A model generated the notes under the pieces. That model did no database searches. It worked only from the letters and a program-made list of their open reading frames with translations, and was not told the origin of the DNA. A program made the position numbers and the translations under genes. From Dipteris shenzhenensis (lineage: Eukaryota; Polypodiophyta; Polypodiopsida; Gleicheniales): a stretch of 64,000 nucleotides of DNA. Where the stretch lies: assembly GCA_047967505.1 (NCBI GenBank), contig CM106539.1; one strand, 5' to 3'. Numbering within the stretch: the first letter of the stretch is position 1; every line of letters begins with the position of its first letter. Below are positions 45,213 to 55,949 of this stretch, piece by piece.

Positions 45213-45236
45213 CCTAGTGCTAACTAAAATATTATA

Positions 45237-45375
45237 AATGGTCCCTCTTCCCCCTCCCCTTTTAATACGTGCATTCTTCTTTAAAGCCCCCTTCAAATGG
45301 TCCCTATTCCCCCCCCCCCTTTAGCACATGCCTTCTTCTTTAATGCCCCCTTCTTAAGTGGTCCCTCTAAATTGA
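45237..45375 (+). repeat. ~60-bp C-rich tandem repeat
   Basis: ATGGTCCCTCTTCCCCC through TTCTTCTTTAA.GCCCCCTTC is present twice, with a third partial unit starting AGTGGTCCCTC at about 45357. Confidence 0.8.
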
Positions 45376-45580
45376 AACTCCTCCCTCCCCCCTTTCTCCC
45401 TTAGTTTAATCATGCCCTTTCCCTCTTCTTTTTCACTACTCTTCTCTTCCCAATAACTAATTAATGGGAATTTCTCATTTTTCAATGTATGGGGGAACAT
45501 ACTGTATCTTTCAATGCTTCCATTTGGATTATGTTTAACTGAGTATACTCAATTTTGGCTATTGCCTTTCCCCTTTTTTT

Positions 45581-45597
45581 GGGGGGGAGGGGGGGTA
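45581..45597. repeat. G-rich run
   Basis: GGGGGGGAGGGGGGG preceded by a T run. Confidence 0.8.
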
Positions 45598-45599
45598 TG

Positions 45600-46263
45600 G
45601 GCAAATCATATAGTTCTCTAGTATTATTTCTATACAATGCACCTTTCTCCTCATTTCGTATCGATTGCCGTTCTAGCTGGTGTCCTACTTCTTTGAATTA
45701 TATGGGTGGTTTTATTTGCATAATTGTTGTCATTAAGGCAAGCTTTGCTTGGCTCAATTTGTTGTTTTCTTTTCTTAGCATAGGTAAGTCATTGGAGTTT
45801 GTTTCTTTGGTTCTCAATTCTAGAGAATGCTTTCAAGTGATCTCACAAGTTGATTACTTTAGCACATTGATGGAATTCTCTAACAATTGGCTCTAGATCT
45901 TATTGTAGGAATTGGATGTCCTCCTTTAAATCCTCTAAAAAGGAGAATGCTCCAAATTGAGGATGCTCATGTAGTAATGGGGGTATTAACCAATTCTTGA
46001 ATAATTCCAATCTACAAATAGCACCAACATCAATATCTACACCATTCTAGATGGCCTCCTTTATTAAGAATGATCCAAGGGGGTTCTCCAATGAGTTAGT
46101 CATGTATATGAAGCCTAAAGGGTAGTGTAGGAGTACCTTGAAATATCCTTTGAAGACACATACTTTTAGTGCGAATCCTTGTTCTCCAATAACCTTTTCT
46201 TTCCCTTTCATGTATAAATGTAAAGGGCACCCTATTCTTGTGGCATTCTAGTCAATTGAATAC

Positions 46264-46265
<2 letters not shown>
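45600..46265. other. Non-coding, no feature seen
   Basis: An open + strand frame at 45555-45896 has no recognisable family and poor coding character. It is not called as a gene. Confidence 0.45.

Positions 46266-46301
<36 letters not shown>
46266..46301. repeat. (CT)n microsatellite
   Basis: Eighteen perfect TC units. Confidence 0.95.
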
Positions 46302-46303
<2 letters not shown>

Positions 46304-46906
46304 GCCCTCTTTTCTATGCTATGCATCCAATTCGTCTTCTTTTTCACTATTTTGGATCTCAGGCAGTCCATATGAATGATTTTCATCATTCTTCTTGTTT
46401 TTCATATGAAGATGAGTTTGAATGTGGGTTGAAGGACAATTATAAGCTCCTATGCACCCTATTGGAATTTTGATTCATTGGTAGAGGATTCTATCTAGTG
46501 GCTATTGGTTCTGAGTCATAAAGAGCATAGATCTTGCCAGTGCAGCTGGATACAAGGAGGACTTTGTGCATACATTGCCGAGGGTGATGTTGGCACATGA
46601 TCACTCCACGAGGCTGCCAAACGACTCTGACAACTCCTACTCAAAGCTAAGCATTACCTTTCTGAGAGAAGTAGAAACGATACGTGAGTACTATTGTTTG
46701 GTTTGTCGAAAGAAGTCTGCCGTAAACGAAGAGGTGGGGAAACATTATTTATTGGTTTAAAGTGTTGGAATACAAGGGCACGAGGTATTCAATCAAAAGC
46801 CTTCTCTATGTCACTAAGGGGGATGGTCTAGTATGAAACATGCATGTCCTTGTCCCTACACTCATTCTATTTTAGATGAACCCTAAAACATCTCCATGAT
46901 GGTATG

Positions 46907-47175
46907 TGACAAATCAGGGGATCGAGCGCTCCTAGTCATGAATCAAAATCCTAATACAACACTAATCTAAGGAGGATGCAACCTAAGTGCAAACATGATG
47001 AAGAGAGTGCTCATGACATGTACCTCAAGTCAATTAGGTTCCAAGATAGATTAGCTTGGACTCATAAAGAGAATCTTGAGATAGTGCAAAGTGCTTGATT
47101 GATATTACTTAAAATGAACCTCCCTTTTATAGGTGAGGGTACTTACATCCATATGCTTGCTCACATGTGGGATAT
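46907..47175 (-). repeat. LTR copy (3' LTR, truncated)
   Basis: Starts TGACAAATCAGGGG on the + strand. It contains the complement of a TATAAAAG box at 47124-47131. Homology to the other LTR stops at 47175, after GTGGGATAT. Confidence 0.7.
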
Positions 47176-48749
47176 TCTGATCTAACAGGCACGTAGAGCT
47201 CGAAAAGATAATCATTTTTTCTTTTTGGAGTATGTGCAAATTCTTCCTGGATTGGAAGTTACGGCTTGTTAAATTTTTGCTCAAGAAGAGGGGGCTTGAT
47301 GATGTGGCATAGGGATTCACATGTTGAATTCCACACTGTGCTTGGTAGGGGCTATGTGCTTAGGTGGCATTACTGACTGTGCATGTTGATGTGGTATAAC
47401 TAACCCTAACTCTAACCATGGTGGGTGAAGTTAACCAGTCTTATCTTGGCACGTGGCTTTTGTGGTGAGACCTTATGAAACTTTGTGAAGAGAGAATTCT
47501 GAGCAGAGATCTCATCTATGTCGTAGCCTATGGAGGTCGATTGGAGGAGCGATGTTGTGCTGTGCTCAGTCGCAGGTCGAGGCTGGAGTTGCTGAAGAGG
47601 CGTGGTACTCAATCATTCATCTGTGCTTTGTCGGTTGTGCTTTGTCTGCTGAGTAGAAGTGATTGATGGAGCTGCTCGAACGTGGACGTCGTGCTTCTTG
47701 TAGATGCTACTACTCGGTTCTGCTTTCTCAATTGTTGATGGCGGCCTGTTTCACTGACTTAGAGACCAAAATTTGCGAGAGGCGGATAAACAAACTGAAG
47801 CATCTTCTATGTGTCAAGAGCCGAGAGCTGATTCCGCTACGCCACTCTGTTCGTTGCATGGAAGCTCGTCGTGGTCGGATTTTGCTCTAGGATATGGCAG
47901 AGAAGTGACTGAGGCCATTGTTTGCTGAGCTATGTTGCTCTTTGCTCGCACATAAAGCCTGTTAGAGGCACCCGGTTGTTGATGTGCAGAAGCTTGAAGA
48001 AGTTGAGTGATTGTTCATGGATGCTAGTTGTTAGAGGCTACCAGGAGAGGCTTGGAGCCTCAGAAGGGCTGGGGGCTCACTAGAGAGCCTTGGGAGCTAC
48101 AGCCCGTGGAGGAGCGGGAGGCCGGCCTTTGTTGGCTTCACATTTGTGGTGGCAGCTGGGCCGCTGCTGGTTCTAAAGGTTTTGAAGGCGCTGTTGTAGG
48201 AGCTTGGTTGCAGGAGGGCCGGCTATAGAGAAGACTAGAGTCTCTTAGAGAAGAAGAGCCGGTAGGTCCTTGGAGATCTGCCTTCTCTCAGGAAGCCACT
48301 TGTGTAGAGAGCTGATGGAGACTAGGAGGCCGGGTGGTCTCTCGGTGCTGGATCTCTTGTGGGCAACCAGTGATGCTAGAGGCTTAGGAGGAAGAACACT
48401 ACAAATAACTCATAAGAGCCAACCGAGCTACTATTTCAAACAAATAAACAAAGGCTGTGTTCTTGTCCAGGAACTTGAAAATACTCGAGTTGCTGCAAAT
48501 AGAGATCTTCTTTGATGTCGCCATACAAAGACAACCGTTGGAGATCGTAGGAGATGGAGTCAGCTGTTTGGCTGCTTGCAAGCTTTGGGGCTGCTCCACA
48601 AGCTCTTGCTTTCTTTCTAAAATACTGTCACCGAAAACACACTCAAACAAAATGGACCTAAACCTCTTTCTAAGGAGAAGACAAATCTCTCAACGGAAAT
48701 CTCTCAAGACTTTGAAGAACCTAAAACTAATCTAGACATAGCTAAACCT
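47176..48749 (-). other. Interior of the non-autonomous LTR element
   Basis: No gag, protease, integrase or RT pattern on either strand. GC content is higher than in the surroundings at 47500-48350, and the reading frames there (for instance 48028-48228, + strand) have no recognised family. A captured host fragment cannot be excluded. Confidence 0.4.
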
Positions 48750-48761
48750 GCTCTGATACCA
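48750..48761 (-). promoter_or_regulatory. Primer-binding site
   Basis: GCTCTGATACCA on the + strand, the reverse complement of TGGTATCAGAGC. Perfect match to the initiator tRNA-Met type used by many plant Copia elements and also seen at 50971. Confidence 0.85.
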
Positions 48762-49258
48762 TGACAAATCGGGGGATCAAGCTCTCCTAGTCATGAGACA
48801 AAATCCTAATACAACACTAATCTAAGGAGGATGTAACCTAAGTGCAAACATGATGAAGAGAGTGCTCATGACATGTACCTCAAGTCAATTAGGTTCCAAG
48901 ATAGATTAGCTTGGACTCATAAAGAGAATCTTGAGATAGTGCAAAGTGCTTGATTGATATTATTTCAAATGAACCTCCCTTTTATAGGTGAGGGTACTTA
49001 CATCCATATGCTTGCTCACATGTGGGATATCTCCTCCATACCATGTGGCAGCTTGCCCTTTACTCATACCTTTGCTCTACATGTGCTCATGGCACCACAA
49101 CACTCAACATTATGGATTGTTAGTCAATGTTTACATTCCAAGCCGTTTAAAGGTCCACCTATGTGGCCTCTTAAAAGAGCCATGCTATCAAGCTATATAT
49201 AAAAAGACTCCACCTACAAATCCTCAATCCTACATCAATCATAATCAAAAGTCTGCCT
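48762..49258 (-). repeat. LTR copy (5' LTR)
   Basis: Next to the PBS. The TATAAAAG box (reverse strand) lies at 48987-48980, about 220 nt before the LTR end, a normal place for the U3/R boundary. The outer boundary near 49258 is estimated from the start of LINE sequence at about 49290. Confidence 0.6.
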
Positions 49259-50239
49259 AAAGAGTTTTGCTTTGGGGGGGAGCTAATAGAATGGTTGTAG
49301 GATAGGACAGCCATTGCTCTTGGTGATTGGAATTAGACTGATAAGGATGCTGACATATTTCACGCCCATCACAATATGAGTGGAGAAGAGCGAATCACGT
49401 GGGAGAGTCTGATTGATCTTGTGAATTTATTGATTGGGCTAACCTGGAGCATTTTGAAGGTAATGCTAATGCTTTCACATGGAATAATAGGCAAAGGGGG
49501 AGGATTGGAGAGGAGTGAAACTAGATCGGTTTTATCTTTCAAAACAAGGTGGATGGACGGATTTGAGAGGTAAAATCAGAGGTTTTGTTTCAGTAGTATC
49601 AGACTTCTGATCATATGATCATTTTACTCTCTTTCTTGATTGCATAGGTGAAATATATTGTAGTTGGTCCAATCCCTTATAAGATTAATGTGAGCCTCTT
49701 TGGAGTCCAAGATGTTGACATGCAAGTAAAGTATACTTGGGAGAATGCAATGAAAAATTCTAATAATGTAGATTAATGGTGCCGATGCATGCATGCCGTA
49801 AAGGAGGTTTCCAAAAACAAGGGAAGACTAAAGAGCTAATGAGTGGGTTGGAGCAAGGGTCTATGCTTCTATTTTAGCTTCCATGAAAGCTGATTTGGTT
49901 CATCCCATCCTAGCAACAATGAGGGGTGAATTGAAGGAGTTTCTAAGAAATATTGAGATCTAGAGATCAAAGAAGCATAGATTCAATCATGCACTAAAGT
50001 AGAAAAAACAAAGAGAGCAAATCATAGTTCTATGTGATGGTAAAGGCAAGGAATTAAAGGATGAGGAAAGATTGCTAAGGAGGTTATAAGTCACTTGGCA
50101 TGCATAGCTGGGTTGAAAATAGAGAAAATAATAGATTATGAATATAGGGTTGGAAACTTTCTTAAACTTTTGCAACCAGTTTATTAGTCGGCATGAATCG
50201 ACTGATTTAGAGACTGCTGTCTGAAATGGACATGAACCA

Positions 50240-50970
50240 TGTTAGATATCAATGCTCCACTCGTGTAACCGCGGGAACCAGCTAACTCTACTTGTAAGCC
50301 CCCCATATGAGGAGAAGGCATTTGAGTAGCTCGGTTATCCGGTAGGTCTTGGTTTGGAAACTAGATGGGGGCCATTTGTGGCCTGATGGCTAGACAGCTT
50401 CAGATAGAGTTGGCACACTGCTAACTAGGCTACATGCAAGTGCGGGAAGGCATCCCATGACTGACCGCATTGAGGGTAGACGGAGCATTTTTCGAGGTAG
50501 CACACTCTCGGGTTGCGGGGCCCGTTTGGAGTCCCAAATGATCTCGGATGGCTCTGGGCCGAACGAAAAGTGTAAGTAAGTCGCTCTATTTTGCGCCACG
50601 GTTCTATCGTGTGGTCGGTGGCCTATTTCGGGACCGACCTCTAGTCGACCATTTTGGGTGGACTGGGTCGGTCTCCCAATTGGGTCTAACCGACTACGTC
50701 TGGTAGCTATATAAGAGCAAGCCCGTGAAGCCCATATTCATCACTAGCTACAGCAACCCTGATTCCTTAGCATCCAGCCTCAGTCCTCTACTGTTTCTAG
50801 CATGCCATCGAAGCTTCTCACACAGGAGCGCACTGCTAGGAGGCAGCGCCATCTATTGTATATCCGTTTTACAATAATCAAAATTTTGATTCTCCATACT
50901 ATCTGCTTTTCTCTCTTGCATACGAGATCCTATTATCTATTGAGCATAGACGTTGTATTATTTTCTTACA
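50240..50970 (+). repeat. Copia 5' LTR
   Basis: 731 bp. It contains a TATATAA box at 50708-50714 followed by GAGCAAGCCC. It ends TTTTCTTACA directly against the PBS. Confidence 0.95.
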
Positions 50971-50982
50971 TGGTATCAGAGC
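50971..50982 (+). promoter_or_regulatory. Primer-binding site
   Basis: TGGTATCAGAGC, complementary to the 3' end of initiator tRNA-Met, with no gap after the LTR. Confidence 0.95.
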
Positions 50983-51040
50983 TTGGGCTCTAGTAAGAAG
51001 ATTTGGTAGTGTGTTTCTCTTTGCGAGCAAATTGTGAGAG

Positions 51041-51668
51041 ATGGCTCAGCCTGCAAGACTGCGAATCCCACCGTTTGGTGAAAGCGGAAAGTTGGATGGC
51101 TCTAACTAGGACACTTTGGAAGTTCAAGATGAAGACCATCCTAAGCACATACGAGCTTTGGGATACTGCTACTGGGGTGGACATGAAGCCGGTTGCAAGA
51201 CTAAATCCAGCCAATGCAGCACAACAGATAGTACCAACTGCGGATGAGATTCTCGTGTGGACAAGAAGAAGTGTAGATGCGTTGTGTTCTATTGTCTGCA
51301 GTGTAAGTGATTCTATCTTGGTGTTAATTCAACATGTCACCACAGCGGAGGAGGCATGGATGGTCTTGAAAAATCAGTACAAGACCACGAATCAAACACG
51401 GATTCAGAATCTGGAGACTCAACTCGCGAACGAGAAATTATCTAAGTCTGAAATGGCAGAGAAGTTCATCACCAAGGTAAAGAATCTGCGCGATCAGATG
51501 ACTGCGATTGGCATCACCTTCACCAGCGAGAATCTAGCACGAAGGTGCATATGGATTCTCCCACCAAAGTACAACGGTCTTGTTACGGTGCTGAATACGC
51601 AGAACAGAAATTTGCCCCTCAACTTTGAGGATTTCAGCGCAATGCTTCTAGAGGAGGAGATGTGTTAG
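51041..51668 (+). pseudogene. Copia gag (frameshifted)
   Basis: The gag ATG is probably at 51041 ('MAQPARLRIPPFGESGKLDG'), but that frame meets TAG at 51107-51109. The rest continues in another frame: 'LWKFKMKTILSTYELWD', 'DEILVWTRRSVDALCSIV', 'TTAEEAWMVLKNQY', 'LETQLANEKLSKSEMAEKFI' and 'LPPKYNGLVTVLN', ending at a TAG at 51666-51668. These are the conserved blocks of the UBN2/Copia-type gag domain, the capsid that packages element RNA. One frameshift near 51105 separates the two parts. Confidence 0.9.
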
Positions 51669-51776
51669 AGGATGAGGATTGGAGAAGATTCGGATTTCTA
51701 GGCTGGATCAAAGAAAGGTAAGGGTAAGGACTCTGGTAACCCATCTTCTGATGATGATAAAAAGAGAAAGAAGAAG

Positions 51777-52127
51777 ATCAAGTGCTTCTATTGCAACAAG
51801 GCAGGGCACAAGCAGAATGAGTGCCAGAAGAAGATTGCAGATGAGAAGAACGGAGTAAAGAAAGAGTCTAGCAACAGTGTGCAGGCAATACGAGTAGAGC
51901 TGTTCGTAGTAATTGAGGAGATTTGCATGGAGGCACTTCATGTACCTGCAGATGAACCTTGGATTATTGACAGTGGTGCATCGTGCCACATGACCAGTCA
52001 GAAGGATTGGTATACCTCTCTACATCCAGTAGGGAATGACATCCTGGTAGCAGTCGACAATGATGCAAAATGTCTAGCCAAAGGAAAAGGTACAATTGCC
52101 AGATGGAGTTGTAAAACAGTTGTCTGA
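51777..52127 (+). pseudogene. Copia zinc knuckle and protease
   Basis: One open frame with CFYCNKAGHKQNEC (CX2CX4HX4C nucleocapsid knuckle, RNA binding), a lysine-rich linker, then 'PWIIDSGASCHMTSQKDW', the active-site motif of the Copia aspartic protease (D-S/T-G). It goes out of frame near 52100, after 'AKGKGTI', where the protease continues in another frame ('LYVPDIKRNLLSI', about 52133-52170). Confidence 0.92.
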
Positions 52128-52129
52128 TG

Positions 52130-53045
52130 TTCTTTATGTGCCAGATATCAAGAGGAACTTGTTGTCCATTTCTGCGATCACGGATCGGGACCTCAAAGTT
52201 CACTTCGATAAGAATGGCGCATAGATTTTAGATCTTCAAGGGAAGGTCATTGGTAAAGGTACATGGCGCAACAACATCTACGAACTCTCAGCTTTTAGTG
52301 CTCGAGCTGATGTAAGCAATACTAAGCTATGGCATGAGAGGTTTGGTCATCTAAACCTTAGTTCTTTAAAGGAGATGCATAAAAGTGGAATGATTGCAGA
52401 CCTACCAGAAATTATAGATTTGCCCGATGTATGTGAAGCTTGCATGATGGTGGGCAAGCAGCATCGACAACCCTTTCCTAAAGAGGCCAGCAGGGCAAAG
52501 GCTCCTCTAGAGCTCGTTCACACGGACCTCTGCAGAAAGATGGAGACAGAAGCTTTGGGTGGTTCCTACTACTTCATGATGCTGATCGACGACTACAGTA
52601 GAAGGATATGGATATACATCCTAAAGACTAAAGATGAGGCTTTTAGTAAGTTCAAAGAATGGCATGTAATGGTCGAGAAAGAAACGGGGAGGAAGGTGAA
52701 GAAGTTGAGATCACAGAGATGGTGAGTTCACATCAAGTGAATTCAAAAGTTACTGCAAAAGTCACGGGATCAAGAGGCAGAAACCCCCTCCACATACACC
52801 ACAGCAAAATGGAGTAGCAGAGCGCAAGATGCACGTCATCTGCAAAATGGGCAAGAGTATGATGAAAGGAAAAGATTTGCCAAAGTCTTTCTGGGCTAAA
52901 GCATGTAACATGGTAGTTTACATTCTGAATCGTAGCTACACGAAGGCTGTGAACGGGATGACTCCACTGTAGGCCTTTTCTGGTAAGAAACCTTTAGCTG
53001 CACATTTCAGAGTTTTTGGATGTGACTGTTTTGTGCATGTCCCTG
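52130..53045 (+). pseudogene. Copia GAG-pre-integrase and integrase core
   Basis: The frame at 52375-52725 and the sequence just upstream hold 'LWHERFGHLNLSSLKEM' and 'CEACMMVGKQHRQPF' (the HHCC zinc-binding part), then 'LELVHTDLC' (first catalytic aspartate) and 'YYFMMLIDDYSRRIWIYIL'. The second aspartate region sits at a frameshift (about 52718). 'PPHTPQQNGVAERK' supplies the catalytic glutamate block, and 'SFWAKACNMVVYILNR' and 'FRVFGCDCFVHVP' follow. A TAG interrupts at about 52972. The integrase would insert the element DNA. It is inactive here. Confidence 0.92.
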
Positions 53046-53052
53046 GGTCCTT

Positions 53053-53402
53053 GCTCTTTCTTCTACCGAGGCTGAGTACAAAAATCAGCATGTTTTTCTT
53101 CTTGTGACGCAGTATGGTTGAGGAGGATTTTAGGGGACATGGGTGCAGTGCAGAACAAGCCTATGTAGTTATCATGTGACAATCAGAGCTGCATGGCAAT
53201 TGCAAAGAACCTTGTGTTCCACGCTCGCACAAAACACATTGAGATTCAATATCACTTTGTATGCGAGCTCATCATGGATGGAGAGGTCTACTTGGTGTAC
53301 TGTCCGACTACAGAGAATGCTGTGGACATCTTCACAAAGGCTCTTGGAAGAGACTTGCTAGAGAGGCATCTTCATCGACTTGGCATTGGGCCAAAAAACT
53401 AA
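53053..53402 (+). pseudogene. Copia RNase H, fused to the integrase by deletion
   Basis: Starts with 'ALSSTEAEY' (53053-53079), the RNase H motif that normally lies more than 1 kb beyond the integrase. It continues after a stop-rich patch with 'SCMAIAKNLVFHARTKHIEI' and 'TENAVDIFTKAL', ending at TAA 53400-53402. The missing part covers the integrase C-terminus and the whole reverse transcriptase. The tail closely resembles the fragment at 36975-37124. Confidence 0.92.
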
Positions 53403-53420
53403 GTTCACTTGCGAGTGGAC

Positions 53421-53432
53421 ATTGAGGGGGGG
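53421..53432 (+). promoter_or_regulatory. Polypurine tract
   Basis: ATTGAGGGGGGG right before the 3' LTR. Confidence 0.85.
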
Positions 53433-54168
53433 TGTTAGATATCAATGCTCCACTCTCGTGTAACTATGCGGGAACTAGCTAACTCTACTTGTAAGCCCCC
53501 CATATGAGGAGAAGGCATTTGAGTAGCTCGGTTATCTGTTAGGTCCTGGTTTGGACACTAGATGGGGGCCATTTGTGGCCTGATGGCTAGACAGCTTCAG
53601 ATAGAGTTGGCACACTCCCAACTAGGCTACATGCAAGTGTGGGAAGGCATCCCATACCTAATCACATTGAGGGTAGACAGAGCATTTCTCGGGGTAGCCC
53701 ACTCTCAGGTTGCGAGGCCCGTTTGGAGTCCTAGATGATCCTGGATGGCTCTGGGCCGAACGGAGACCATAGGTTAGTTGCTCTATTTTGTGCCACGGTT
53801 CTATCATGTGGTCGGTGGCCTATTTCGAGACCGACCTCCAGTCGACCGTTTTGGGCGGCGGACTGGGTCAGTCTCCCAATTTGGTCTAACCAACTACGGC
53901 TAGTGGCTATATAAGAGCAAGCCCATGAAGCCCATATTCATCACTGGCTACAGCAACCCTGATTCCTTAGCATCCAACCTCTGTCCTCTACAATTTCTAG
54001 CATGCCATCGAAGGTTATCACACAGAAGCGCATGGCTGGGAGGCAGTGCCATCTATTGTATCAGTTTTACAATAATCAAAATTTTGATTCTCCATACTAT
54101 CTGCTTTTCTCTCTTGCATACAAGATCCTGTTATCTGTTGAGCACAGGCGTTGTATTATTTTCTTACA
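53433..54168 (+). repeat. Copia 3' LTR
   Basis: 736 bp, roughly 90-95% identical by eye to the 5' LTR, with a matching TATATAAGAG box at about 53906-53915. Confidence 0.95.
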
Positions 54169-54173
54169 AACCA

Positions 54174-54890
54174 TACATTTGCTTCTATGGAAAAAGGGAA
54201 AGTTGTTGGGCTGGATGGGGTCTTAACTAGCTAGTATCAACATTACTAGAAGCTATGTGGTTCGCACCTTACAACTTTGCTCAAATTTTTTACTCTCACA
54301 AAATTTCGTGGAGTTTCAACAGTGAAATGATCAAGTTTATTCCTAAGAGCTCTTTGAGGATCTCTCATAAAGATTGGAGGCCTCTCACTCTTTTGAATGT
54401 AGTGTACAAGATTCTTGCAAAAAATTTTACAACAAGAATTGAGTTCATTCTACCTCGCTTTATGCATCCAAAGCAATTAGATTTGTTCATGAAATAAACA
54501 TCCATGACGTGATACTCAACACAATCTACTTTATTGATTATGCCTTGTCATGGAATAGGAATGCTATGTTGATCAACATTGATTTGGAGAAAGCTTATGA
54601 TCACATAACCTAGAAGTTTATCTTGAGTTCCCTAGACAAATTGGGATTTGGGGTAGGATTGGTCTCCATTACTCGGATGCTTCTTTGTAACTCATCGACC
54701 TCGTTATCATTGAATGGTTACTTGCATGGCAAATTGTTCTAAGATGCTCGTGGGGTAAGACAGGGGTGCCCAATTTCCTTGTGGCTTTTTGCAGTGGTCA
54801 CAGAGTCGCTGTGAAGGAAAATTGAGTATGCATAGATCAGTGAATGCATTAAAGTTTTCTAGTGGATGTAAGTGCCTCACATAGCAAAGC
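54174..54890 (+). pseudogene. LINE reverse transcriptase fragment
   Basis: Right-hand half of the interrupted LINE. The best open piece is 54255-54497, with 'FIPKSSLRISHKDWRPLTLL' and 'VYKILAKNFTTRIEFILP', conserved blocks 2-2a of L1-type RT. Motif A and motif B follow (about 54575-54790) in broken frames. Motif C with the catalytic DD is not present before the reverse-strand Copia relic begins. Confidence 0.85.
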
Positions 54891-54984
54891 AATCTCTATA
54901 AACAAAACATGAGCTAGTTGGACTTGTGAAATAAGGTATCCATTAGAATCGACGAGATGATTAGGTCACGAACATAAAGTACAA

Positions 54985-55473
54985 CAAGAACAATTTCTTT
55001 TGCTATCTTTTTGATATGAAGTGATAGAACTCAGTCCAAAGGTTAAGATTTTATGATTTGCAGACTTTCTCTTGCATACCATTGACAATATACCCTTCAT
55101 GTTGTGTCATGTATATTGGTTCATCTAGGTATCCATTAATGACACATTCTTAAGATACTACTTGATGGATAGGCCAATCAAAATTTGAAGCAAGGGTAAT
55201 GATGGTTTTGACAATTGACATTTTTTTAGCTAGTGGAACGATGACTATTTTCATATTTGCAACTGGTACAAAGGTTTTTTCATAATCTATTCCATATTCT
55301 TGAGCATATCCTTTTGCAACAACCAATCTAGAAAGTTTATATTTTTCATTTTCTCGATCAGACTTAAGCTTTGATTTGTACACCCATTTGAAACCACTAG
55401 GCTCCTTTTCAACTAGAGAATTTGTCAATGACCATGTTTGATTTGTCAAGAGGGAATCATACTCCTCATCCAT
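54985..55473 (-). pseudogene. Copia reverse transcriptase, N-terminal part
   Basis: A 107-codon open frame at 55150-55473 with 'MDEEYDSLLTNQTWSLTN', 'GFKWVYKSKLKSD', 'YKLSRLVVAKGYAQEYGIDY' and 'FVPVANMKIVIV', the first conserved blocks of the Copia RVT_2 domain. Further reverse-strand codons to about 54985 read like 'YMTQHEGYIVNG' and 'LYGL', the next block, in a shifted frame. The palm with the YVDD motif is not visible. Confidence 0.9.
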
Positions 55474-55949
55474 GGCATGTTACAATTCATGAACTTGCAC
55501 ATACTGCTTTTTTGATTGAACTAGATTCATCTATCTCCATGGCTTTGTCCATGGAAGCAAAGTTGCTTTTGCATGACCACCTCTGTGGCTCTCTATTTTT
55601 CTAAATGCTCTTCTCAATTGTGTTGGAAGAATTTGGAATGTTAGTGATTGTTATGGTTGTTGTAGTATTCAAAATATGGAAAGTTAGTGATTGCTATGGT
55701 CATTGGATTGTTAACGATTGCTATGGTTGTTGTAGTATTCAAAATTTCTTGAATTTTTCCTGACTTTTACTTTTTATATCATAGTGGACTAAATATGCTT
55801 TGAGTGTAGCAGTAAAATAGTATTTTGAATGACCAATATTGATGAAGCTGGTACTAAAAGAGTTGTTGGTTTATCAAAGTATGAGCCTATCTCAGCAATG
55901 ATCACATTTCTAAAAATAAAAAAATGATCACATTTTTATAAAGAATCAA

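Larger units (their letters stand above)
46907..49258 (-). mobile_element. Non-autonomous LTR retrotransposon (reverse strand)
   Basis: Two direct repeats (46907-47175 and 48762-49030, about 95% identical) flank 1.6 kb. In reverse orientation the right repeat ends TTTGTCA and is followed at once by TGGTATCAGAGC (48761-48750), a perfect initiator-tRNA-Met primer-binding site. That makes 48762-about 49258 the 5' LTR and 46907-47175 a 3' LTR cut short at its inner side. The interior has no gag or pol signature, so the element would depend on enzymes from others. Upper end inferred. Confidence 0.65.
50240..54168 (+). mobile_element. Copia retrotransposon with internal deletion, flanked by AACCA
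   Basis: A complete insertion unit of 3,929 bp. The two LTRs (731 and 736 bp) start TGTTAGATATC and end TTTCTTACA, and the target-site duplication AACCA lies at 50235-50239 and 54169-54173. PBS, gag, zinc knuckle, protease, integrase core, RNase H end and polypurine tract are in Ty1/copia order, but the reverse transcriptase is deleted near 53045. Frameshifts in gag, before the integrase and within it, plus stops, make it non-autonomous. LTR differences (for example two small indels in the first 45 bases) show the insertion is not recent. Confidence 0.95.
49290..54890 (+). mobile_element. L1-type LINE relic split by a Copia insertion
   Basis: Forward-strand LINE. The left part (49290-50239) begins with an endonuclease end: 'IALGDWN' then 'WESLIDLVNLL' and a 'FTWNN' stretch in the next frame. 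The right part (54174-54890) holds the RT: 'ASMEKGKVVGLDG' (finger motif), 'IKFIPKSS', 'DWRPLTLLNVVYKILAK', 'NIDLEKAYDHIT' (motif A) and 'GVRQGCPISLWLF' (motif B). Removing the Copia element plus one AACCA copy leaves one continuous frame across the insertion point. Many stops show it was dead or died later. It is related to the family at 23998-27110. Confidence 0.85.

Noticed and set aside
45555-45896. 113-codon hydrophobic frame
   Set aside because: It starts in a G-run and is T-rich, which gives artefactual hydrophobic residues. No homology pattern.
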